Made by a program: the position numbers and the translations under genes. DNA of 64,000 nucleotides from Nematopogon swammerdamellus (taxonomy: Eukaryota; Arthropoda; Insecta; Lepidoptera; Adelidae): positions 13,975,741 through 14,039,740 of the forward strand of contig OX336348.1 in the NCBI GenBank assembly GCA_946902875.1. The letters run 5' to 3'. The notes beneath the pieces were generated by a model, which had not been told where the DNA came from, did not search any database, and saw only the letters and a list, made by a program, of their open reading frames with translations. Below, in pieces: positions 52,538-61,108 of the stretch; the stretch's first letter is position 1; the number at the start of each line of letters is the position of its first letter.

Positions 52538-52913
52538 CAACGAGTTATTATGTTTTACTAGCGCTATAATCGCTACGAAGAAAGATACAGAGAATCAGCT
52601 GAGGTATGAGGTGAGGTAGCGGGGAGGCGGAGCGCAGATCCGAGCAGTAGAGGGGAGCTCGCCCGGGGCGGGAAGCGAGCGGGAGAGGGGCTAGCGGCCG
52701 GTAAGCGACAACGCCAGCCAAGGCCAGCCCATGTCACAACATGTTCATTGAAATACAACCGGGCATGAGCGCAGGCGGTGGCGCGTGCGACGAGTTCGGC
52801 CGCTCGAGATCGACTAGTTTCTCATGTGCTCCAAATCGTAAATTGTGCCTCAACTCGTCGGAGCAATGCCCGTTGCCCGAGTAAGAACTATAGTAAAACA
52901 TAATAGCTCGTTG
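52538..52913. mobile_element. GC-rich hAT-like MITE, copy 2
   Basis: The ends CAACGAGTTATTATGTTTTA and its near complement are flanked by ACTTACAA (52530-52537) and ACTTGCAA (52914-52921), 8-bp with one mismatch. The interior is the reverse of the copy at 26014 (GTGCGACGAGTTCGGCCGCT, GGGGCGGGAAGCGAGCGGGA). Confidence 0.8.
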
Positions 52914-53339
52914 ACTTGCAATGTGCCCCGATGTGATCGGTGATGATACGTTCGTCACCCGCCTGCCCCAATTGGTGGCGAAGGACCCAGTTAGTTAGAC
53001 CAACACTCTTACCCCTCTTATCGTTGTGTTTGTAATACAGCATCACCCACTAGGTAGGTAAAAAAAAACAACTCATATTTAGTGTTTTTTGTTATTGTAG
53101 GTAAGACTATTTTTTAAATAGATCATCTCCACATGAGATTATGTCGAGCCAAATGATTTACAGGGTATATCTCGGAATAATTAATCTAGACATAGGTAAT
53201 ATGGTTTATTAAAAATTTTACAGCTTTACTCACGGTTTCACGATCTATGTGGCTACGTTTCTTCATGAGCTCGGGGAACGACCGTGAGTAAAGGTGTAAA
53301 ATTTTTAATAATGTTTAACAACCACAGTATTTAAAAACC

Positions 53340-53460
53340 CTTATAATACAGTTTATTTATGACAGTAAAGCATAAGGGTTTCCTAAACGCCGCACCCCGA
53401 CTGACAAGTTCATATTTAAAAACCTATATAATACAGTTTATTTATGACAGTAAGTTTATG
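53340..53460 (+). repeat. 82-bp tandem unit copies
   Basis: ATACAGTTTATTTATGACAG, AAAGCATAAGGGTTTCCTAA and CGCCGCACCCCGACTGACAA. The same unit forms an array of about 2.7 copies at 55297-55515 and pieces at 55975-56110. Confidence 0.75.
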
Positions 53461-53479
53461 ATAGTAAGTAGCTCCTTCC

Positions 53480-55295
53480 TTCCAAAACTCGTCGCTGAAA
53501 ATAAGCGACCACCTCAAGGTCGTCGGTGTCCAACTGTCGCACGACTTGAACTTCCGGCGCCACATTGAGGGCAAGGCCAAGCTGGCCTCAAAAAAGCTGG
53601 GTGTACTGAACCAAGCGCGTGCCCAGACCTTAATTTTGGGGGGGGGGGGGGGGGGTCACCAAATAAATTTTTACTGAGGCTTTGAATAAAAAGGTATAAA
53701 ATCATTATCTGTACCGCTGCGCGCGGGTGTAGCCCGCAAGGCAAGGGGGGGGGGGGGGGGGGTGCACGGTCCTTCATCGCAGGAGAGTTTTGCTGCAGCT
53801 GTGACGGACGGCACTAGGCGAGTTTTCTCCCCAAACATTTGTGGGTTCGCTTAGTCTGTTTTACAGATACTATCACAGACGCTGCTCTGTGGAACTAGCA
53901 TCCCTTATTCCCTGCCACCCGTCCTATCTCCACATGACTCGTCGCAGAGAGACTCAGCACCCTTTTGTTGTTGACATTGGGCTTTTGAGAACCAATCGAT
54001 TCTCTAAATCGTTTCTTTGTCGCACCGCTAGAGTGTGGAACTGTCTTCCGGCGAGTGTATTTCCTGAATCCTTTAACCTGGGTGTAGCAACAGTCCGCAA
54101 ATCTGCTGGCATGGCACCTAACTGAGCGTGGTTTCGCGAGGAGAGGTGACTTTGGCTCTGTCGACTGCACCATTGGTATCTCGGCACAGCCACCCATGCT
54201 GGTTTACATAAAAAAAAACAGATTACAGAAGATGCGCGACGCATCTTCTTTAATTTAACCCTAACCTAATGTTGAGGCGGTGCATGTCGTTTTTGTTAAA
54301 CTCCCATAGTGCAATTTGGCTGCAGCTACGTCAAAGCTCTCCTGCGATGAAGGAATCGTGTGCACGGTGGTCAGACGGTGCGACGGCAGCGCAGGAGTGT
54401 TCTCGCTTCTCGTTCACTCATGCATCGCACGAAAACAACCAGATCGAGTGTAAAGTTCATTATTGATTTGCAGCTGCGCGCATTTGCGTGGGCGAGCGTG
54501 TAGGCATGTTTCGCGCGGCTGACGAATTTCTACTGAAACACCGCCGGCGCGGCGGTGCACCGGGCGGTAGGTAGTTAGCGCGCGCAGGTACATAGAGTGC
54601 GTGAGGCCTGCTCGGGCTGCCTTTGGGGGGGGTCATGACCCCCATGACCCCCCCGCCCCCCCCCCCCCCCCCTGTGCACGCGCTTGTACTGAACAAGGTG
54701 CGACGGTACTTCACGCTGGGCCAAAAACTGACGTACAAAACACAGGTTAGGTCCTGCTTGGAGTACTGCTCACACTTGTGGGATGGCTCAGCTAAATACC
54801 AGCTTGCGCCGCTAGACTCAATCCAGCGTCGTACCGTGCGACTAGTAAGTGACCCTGTGGTGTCCCGCGACTTAGAACCACTGCAACTCCATAGGGACGT
54901 CGGCTCCCTAAGTGTGTTCTATCGTTTATTCCTTGGGGAGTGTTCGGAGGAGCTGTTTAACGCGATTTCGCCGTCCCATTCCAGCTCCGCACTACGCGTA
55001 CTAGGCAGGGGATGCACCCCTGTTCAATCGACCTACCACGGATGCGCCGAAACCAACCGGTTTTGTAGGTCTTTTATTCACAGAACCGGGAAAATGTGGA
55101 ACGCACTCCCTGCCCATCTATTTCCTCCCAAGTACAGCCTGGGGTTTTTCAAAAGGGGCGTGAAAAGGCTCCTGTCAGGCCGGCATGGCATTCGCAATCC
55201 CCGTGCATCACAGAATGTCCATGGGCATCGTTAGACACCTACTTGTAGGTGACATGATGCAACATGTCGCGCTAACAATAAAAATAAAAAAAAAG
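53480..55295 (+). mobile_element. CR1-like LINE fragments with poly(G/C) tracts
   Basis: Several pieces of CR1-like reverse-transcriptase C-termini in one orientation: VVGVQLSHDLNFRRHIEGKA (53513-53640), MGSLSLFYRYYHRRCSVELA and FSKSFLCRTARVWNCLPASV (53841-54125) with a 3' tail ending TTTACATAAAAAAAAA, and YKTQVRSCLEYCSHLWDGSA to LLSGRHGIRNPRASQNVHGH (54676-55234). Poly(G) or poly(C) runs separate them at 53638, 53745 and 54656. This is a mosaic, not one intact element. Confidence 0.72.
54223..54310. mobile_element. ACTGCACTAT MITE fragment
   Basis: GAAGATGCGCGACGCATCTT hairpin, then CCTAACCTAATGTTGAGGCG, GTGCATGTCGTTTTTGTTAA and CTCCCATAGTGCAATTTGG in reverse orientation. Confidence 0.6.
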
Positions 55296-55296
55296 T

Positions 55297-55515
55297 AAAG
55301 CATAAGGGCTTCCTAAACGCCGCACCCCGGCTGACAAGTCCATATTTAAAACCTATTTAATACAGTTTATTTATGACAGTAAAGCATAAGGGCTTCCTAA
55401 ACGCCGCACCCCGACTGACAAGTCCATATTTAAAACCTATTTAATACAGTTTATTTATGACAGTAAAGCATAAGGGCTTCCTAAACGCCGCACCCCGACT
55501 GACGAGTCCATAATT
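55297..55515 (+). repeat. 82-bp tandem array
   Basis: About 2.7 units spaced 82-83 bp, each with GTAAAGCATAAGGGCTTCCT, CGCACCCCGACTGACAAG and ACAGTTTATTTATGACA. Confidence 0.85.
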
Positions 55516-55974
55516 CATGTAATATCTACACTAATATTACAAAGAAGTAAAGTTTGTAAGTTTGTAAGTGTGATTGTAGGAGGTAATCTCTGAAAATACT
55601 CATCCGATTTTAAAAATTCTTTGACCAATATGTAGATTGAACATTCAGGGTGGACAGGTTATGCGAGCGAAGCCGCGGGCGCAAAGCTAGTTAGTTATAT
55701 TTTAATCTGCCAGCTCCCAAAAAATTCGGAAAAAATTTCAGGCTTGTTTTGTTTTTCCTGGAGTTCAAAAAATCCATCTGTGCTTCTAAATACCTAAGTA
55801 AATCCTCACTAGTTTGACATAGGCGAAAGTGCCCCTGAAGTCAGGGTGGGTAAGCATTAATATAACCTGTGGGAGCCAACACTGTTTATTTATGACAGTA
55901 AGTCATAAATAAACAGTGTTGGCAGCATAAATAAACAGGAACGACCGTGAGTAAAGGTGTAAAATTTTTAATAA
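55516..55974. repeat. CGAGCGAAGCCGCGGGC repeat and unassigned DNA
   Basis: GGAGGTAATCTCTGAAAATA and GCGAGCGAAGCCGCGGGCGC form a dispersed repeat end near 55560-55690; the rest is unassigned. A short inverted pair of TGACTTACTGTCATAAATAA words lies at 55880-55920. Confidence 0.45.
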
Positions 55975-56460
55975 TGTTTAACAACCACAGTATTTAAAAA
56001 CCCTTATAATACAGTTTATTTATGACAGTAAAGCATAAGGGTTTCCTAAACGCCGCACCCCGACTGACAAGTTCATATTTAAAAACCTATATAATACAGT
56101 TTATTTATGACAGTAAGTTTATGATAGTAAGTAGCTCCTTCCTTCCAAAACTCGTCGCTAAAAATAAGCGACCACCTCGGGGTCCTCGGTGTCCAACTGT
56201 CGCACGACTTGAACTTCCGGCGCCACATTGAGGGCAAGGCCAAGCTGGCCTCAAAAAAGCTGGGTGTACTGAACAAGGTGCGACGGTCCTACACTGGCGG
56301 CCAGTGATAGGAAAACGGAGTGTGGGAAGACCACCCGCCACGTGGGACGGGACAACGACATCAAGTACCGCTGAAGGCCGGGAGGACTGGAGGAAAATTG
56401 GAGAGGCGTATGTCCAGCAGTGGACGCCTACATGCTGACTGACTGACTGTGGGACCCAAC
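55975..56460 (+). mobile_element. Repeat of the CR1-like segment and RTE-like tail
   Basis: The segment 55935-56300 nearly repeats 53270-53640: the 82-bp unit, GTAGCTCCTTCCTTCCAAAA and VVGVQLSHDLN-type coding. It then joins an RTE-like LINE tail (GTGTGGGAAGACCACCCGCC, GAGAGGCGTATGTCCAGCAG, CTGACTGACTGACT). Confidence 0.65.
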
Positions 56461-57835
56461 AGATTAAGTAGCGAGCTTCCTAAAATAATTCCTATTCTTA
56501 TTGGCTAACAGACAAGTTACTCTATAAAATATATTGCATTCAGTGTTTTAAAAATTGCCATACTTTCATCCCTCACTGCTACCCAGGTGCTTGTGCAGAT
56601 CCATCCAATCAGGAAGGTGTGGATCTAAGCTTGCGATGGCTTCACCGAACATATCCGGGCCCATCGGCAGTAGAGGCCGGGACTAGCGAGTGGCCACTCT
56701 AAATTTCCCGCGCATGCTTTACGTTTCGGCTCGCTTCAAGCCCTCGTCAGCTAGTCTGCGTTGACTAGGACGCGGGGAAACCACCAGTCCCGCTCTCGAC
56801 CTCCCTCTCTCTACCTATCCATATTCTGTAGGACGCTTCCAGTGACGTTTTCGAAGCTCTCTCCATATATGAGCTTAGCGTCGATCTTGGGAGCCCTAGA
56901 TTCTTGAAGAAACTGTAGAGCGACTTCGCTGGTAGTCCTCTTGCTCCGACTTCCACAGCGAAGAGATCAGTCTTGAATCCGTTTCTCACAATCCGGTCTA
57001 CTAAGTTGCAGTACTTGTTAAGTTTGATGTTGTGGTCCTTCGGTATGTTACTTTCCCATGGAACTGTAAGTTCAACAAGTACTACATGCTTTGTCGCTTT
57101 TGAGAATATGAGTATATCCGGTCTTAATGCTGTGGTACAGATTTCCGAAGGCATTTGGTAATGCTTCTCATGTGTGTCCATCAACAATTCCCAATCCTTT
57201 GCTGCTCCCAAAATTGAAGAAGGTTTAGTCCTATCTTTGGGCAGCTTATTGGCTCCAGGTTTCACAAAGTTGACCTTCTGGAAGCCGCTACTGGTTTGCC
57301 CTTTCCTGGTCCGTGCAATTGACAGGTTGATGGCCTCTCTGATGATTTGGAGGACTTTATCATGACGGTAGGAATACTGGCCTCGCTCAAGTAGTATTTT
57401 GCATCCGCATAACAAATGTTTGGCTGTGCCTACGAACTCCTTAAATGACGGGCATAGTCTATTTGTAGATTTCCCCCATCTAACTAGGTTACTCGGGTCG
57501 GGGAGAGTAAGCTGGAATGCATTTAAGTAGAACTTAAGCAGCTCAGGGGACCAGTTGTATATTATGGATTTCCACTTCAATGCAGGAGGGATGCAGAAGT
57601 CACCCACTGTTAGCCAATCATTCTGCATTTCTAGGTTTAAGGCGTGAAGTTTGAAGCCTTGTTCCATGTCCTCCTGAGCAAAACCTTTCAGTATTTCTTT
57701 ATCAGACTTTGCTGTTTCTATGCCCAATCCAGATCTATTGGTGCGTGTACCAACTTGGAATGATTTGTAGAAGTCGAGTCTCGATTCCAGTTCATCTGAT
57801 AGTGATGTGTTGGGTAAGGCTTGAATTGCTTTGTA

Positions 57836-57920
57836 CCGTGTGGGGTCGGTACTTAAAAAGAATAGCCCCACTGCATCTCTCCCCGTCGCATGTCGTAAAA
57901 GTCGACTAAGGGATAAGAAA
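57836..57920 (+). repeat. Third-module (GTGTGGGG) fragment in LINE
   Basis: CCGTGTGGGGTCGGTACTTA, AATAGCCCCACTGCATCTCT and GTCGACTAAGGGATAAG. It sits directly before the 5S-type SINE in the same orientation. Confidence 0.7.
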
Positions 57921-57925
57921 ATTCG

Positions 57926-58315
57926 TCAGCCTCGGTAGCTCAGTGGCGCGGTTGGTTAGTCAACTGTTATTAAGCAACGCTGAGCGCGGTCAGTGATTGG
58001 ATGGGTTACCGCTCGACCGTTGGTGGCTGACCGTGGTTCGGATTCCACGTTAAACTGTAGGTCCCTTCCCTTCTTACCTTACTAGGCGGTAGGGTTTATC
58101 CCGGCCGGGTTGGTACCACCGCACTGAACGAAACGTCGGTCGAAACGGCTATGTAAATAGTTCGTGTTTTCCGTCCAGTTTAGTGTAGCCGACATGAAAT
58201 GAAGGGAAGCACTGACATGGCACCTAGTTCACCCTGTGTTATGGGCTGACATCACGGATGTTGTAGGTGATGTAGCCAACCGTGTCAGGTTCCATAAAAA
58301 AAAAAAAAAAAAAAA
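57926..58315 (+). mobile_element. Full-length 5S-type SINE
   Basis: Read in order: GTCAGCCTCGGTAGCTCAGT, core ATTAAGCAACGCTGAGCGCG and GGTCAGTGATTGGATGGG, stem-closing GTGGCTGACCG, GGTTCGGATTCC, body CTTACTAGGCGGTAGGG, GCTATGTAAATAGTTCGTG, ATGTTGTAGGTGATGTAGCC, and a poly(A) of over 20. At about 390 bp it is the reference copy. It interrupts the REL-endonuclease LINE. Confidence 0.9.
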
Positions 58316-58829
58316 ATAGCGCTATCATTGGAGTCTTTGAGTATACATCGTTTGGCTATTCTCGCCTTTTGATAAAATATCGACGGTTTCTTAATGTTCA
58401 GTCCAAAGTTATTGTGAGATCTGTATAGCGTTGACGAGTCAGCCGGGTGAGCCAGTCCAAACCATGATTTCAGGAATCTGGTCACATACGAGTCTAATTT
58501 AGTCAGGTTTTGCTTTGTGAAGTCGTAGACGAGAAATGGCCATGAAAGTTTTGATGTCAGGTAGTTATCGTAAATCCATGCCTTTTGTGTACCCAGGAGG
58601 GGAAGATTGTAAGTTTGGCGGAGGCTCTCTTCGAAAAGTTGGACAATATCATCAGTAGGATGCTCCTTTCCTCTGCTGGTGATCTTTTTGCCTTAAAAGG
58701 AGCTTCATCAGCCACGGTTGCGATTGGTTTTCCGGCTACTGTCAGTCCTGGATTGCTCGATTGCTGGATTGCTAAGCTTGCCTTGGACACCCGTAATAAT
58801 ATTTTACATAATGTATATCTATGAATATT

Positions 58830-59423
58830 ATAAATAAAAAATGTAAGTATACTTATTTATTTATGCATAACCTTCTCTTAATCATAACAAAGCGCAAAAA
58901 ATGGATTTTTCCGCAAAGCGGTGGTAAAAGCTAGTCACTTAATAAATACTAAACATGTCAATACCTATTTAATTGTTAATGCCATAATCCTCCAGTTTAT
59001 TAATATTGAAACTTTTTTCATTTATGTTAGTTAAGACGAGACGTAAGTTAACTTTCTCCATACAAAATTGTATTTCGGCATTTATCTTTACTAGCCCCCT
59101 AAATCTTATCCTATTTTTTTTTTCTTGTCTCAAGGACAGTCCAATCTACTTTGCTGTGTTTGTCGTTTTTGTTTAAATGAAATATACAACACCGGCGCAA
59201 AAAAATTTTATTTCCACCAAAAAAAATTGAATTTTTTATTTTCTGATGTCATGAAGTTCAGTAGCAACACGAGTCCTTCATCGCAGGAGAGTTTTGCTGC
59301 AGCTGTGACGGACGGCACGAGTTTTCTCCCCAAACAGAGATTATTAGTTTTATTGAGTTATCATATCACTTTCGATATTCAAAAGACAAAAAGACAGGAA
59401 CGTAGATTCTACTGTCCTAATCT
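58830..59423. other. No gene recognised
   Basis: AT-rich. The stretch 59273-59320 (TCCTTCATCGCAGGAGAGTT, GCTGCAGCTGTGACGGACGG) is also present at 53770-53815. No coding signal. Confidence 0.4.
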
Positions 59424-59708
59424 AACTATTTCTACCACACACTGTGCCCAAAAAAATTTAATTGTAAAAATTGGATAAGGTTTAGGGGGATAAAAAACAT
59501 AAACCCCGAAAGACAATTTTGTATGGAGAAAGTAGCTTCCGTCTTTTCTTAACGTGGGGTACGTCGAACCTACCATGCCTAATACGGAATTGCTGTTCCC
59601 AGTGAGGATGGTACTGAATATAGAACCAAACAGCTGGTACAGAAATTCACCGTTATGCGTTCTACATACATTATTCGTGTAAACTATTTCTACCACACAC
59701 TGTGCCCA
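59424..59708 (+). repeat. 27-bp direct repeat flanking 231 bp
   Basis: AACTATTTCTACCACACACT followed by GTGCCCA occurs at 59424-59450 and again at 59682-59708. The intervening DNA has no recognised ends. Confidence 0.75.
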
Positions 59709-60190
59709 CAATCGGGGTAAGCAGAGTAATCGGAGTTGTGCTGCAGGTTCTCTTGTAAATTACAGCACACCACCGACCACCACGTTTAGCAAAGTATTCG
59801 AACAAGATAACTATAAAGCAAGTAAGGTACGAAGACCCAGCCGCTGCATACATACATACATACATATCACACACGCTGAATCCCGATAATCGGGGTAAGC
59901 AGAGTAATCCGTGTTGTGCTGCAAGTGCTCTGGTCAATTACAGCACAACACCGACCACCACGTTTCGCAAAGTATTCGAACAAGATTAAATCGACCAAGC
60001 AGCAAGTAAGGCACGAAGACCCACCTGCTGCATGACTCGGTGGAAGTACCGTGCCAAGGTGAGAGGTGGCGAGCCTGTCGCCCTTTAGCACGGCATCTTG
60101 TCCTTATCCCTTAGTCGCCTTTTACGACATGCATGGGGAGAGATGCAGTGGGGATATTCTTTTTAAGTACCGGCCCCACACGGTACTGGG
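59705..60190 (-). mobile_element. (CATA)n-tailed SINE-like repeat, two copies
   Basis: A partial copy (59709-59850) is followed by CATACATACATACATACATA and a nearly complete copy (59870-60180) with CCCGATAATCGGGGTAAGCA, AGTATTCGAACAAGATTAAA, GGCGAGCCTGTCGCCCTTTA, GACATGCATGGGGAGAGATG and GGCCCCACACGGTACT. Confidence 0.72.
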
Positions 60191-60600
60191 GAGAGATGCA
60201 GTGGGGATATTCTCCATGTCTCAGTGAAACGACTGTTCCAATTATTATTATTCAATTATATTGTAGAAGCTACTCGTATGCTTGTATTTAACTAGCATGT
60301 ACTCATATGTAATTGTTAATAAGTATTCTTATTATTATTTTATCTTCAATTCTCACGTTCAACTCTTTTGCTACTACCTACATACATTCCACTATATTAT
60401 CGAATCTCAAACATCCAAAGGTTGACTGTAAGAATTCTCTCTAAGGGATAAGTCCGCCTTTGCACCTTATGTAAATTTTCTAATGTACTTGTTACTGTTT
60501 AATGTTTACTGGAGCAATAAAGCATTTTGTATCTATCTATCTCGTATATGGAATTTAAAACGTGAAAATTCTATCTTTTTTAATTAATTATTAAATTCAT

Positions 60601-61108
60601 CTATTCGTTTTGTTCCACATACCCCGACTTCAATGTAGCCTTACTTATCTCCTTCAAATGTGTCCTCATATGAAATCGAAGATAGCTAGGTGTTGAAAAA
60701 AACTTATAACAAGTTGTACACTGATGTGTTTTCTCTCCGGTATGCATTTGCTTATGCCTCGAAAGTTTACTGCTCGTTACAAATTTTTTATCACAAATAT
60801 TGCATCCATACGGTTTCTCCCCTGTATGAATCCTCATGTGTAGTTTTAAATAGTAACTGTGCTTGAAAGTTTTGCTACAAACTTTACACTTGTGTTTATT
60901 TTCAGCCCTGTGCGTCTTCTGATGTTCGGCAAATGATTTTGTACCGAGGAATGTTTGGTCGCATTCTTTGCATTTCATCTCTACGGGCGTGGAAACATCG
61001 GTGGTGTTGCCACCTTTGGCGTTGTCAGATATCTTGGAGTTTTTTCTTCTGCGAATGCGGTTTCCTTTCACTTTTGAAAGCTCCTTTGTCTGGTTGAAGT
61101 CCGTGTCT
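60601..61108 (-). CDS. Zinc-finger gene 2, terminal exon with fingers 9-12
   Basis: The acceptor is CTCATTTCAG and the stop TAG is at 60601-60603. The exon encodes a basic segment (NRIRRRKNSKIS) and four C2H2 fingers closely similar to those at 27714-28224, with identical linkers (MRIHTGEKP, MHTGEK). The intron separating it from the other exon is 2.2 kb, without a Jockey insertion. Confidence 0.87.

Larger units (their letters stand above)
56613..58806 (-). mobile_element. REL-endonuclease LINE, 3' portion, interrupted
   Basis: The frame 57871-56765 is open for 368 residues. It includes the degenerate zinc region (AKHLLCGCKILLERG), RHDKVLQIIREA, and the restriction-like endonuclease core RPDILIFSKATKHVVLVELT followed by VPWE. 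A 3' tail lies at 56613-56700. Upstream coding (LTSKLSWPFLVYDFTKQNL, FLKSWFGLAHPADSSTLYR, IFYQKARIAKRCI) continues on the minus strand at 58320-58600 after an interruption by two other repeats (57836-58315). This is the C-terminal reverse-transcriptase/REL region of an R2-like or NeSL-like LINE; the clade is uncertain. Confidence 0.82.

Noticed and set aside
53514..53777. Proline-rich frame (APPPPPPLPCG)
   Set aside because: It is a translation of poly(G/C) tracts within repeat DNA.
2996..58060. Functional 5S rRNA genes
   Set aside because: The 5S-like cores are about 105 nt, diverge between copies and are always joined to the SINE body, so they are SINE heads.
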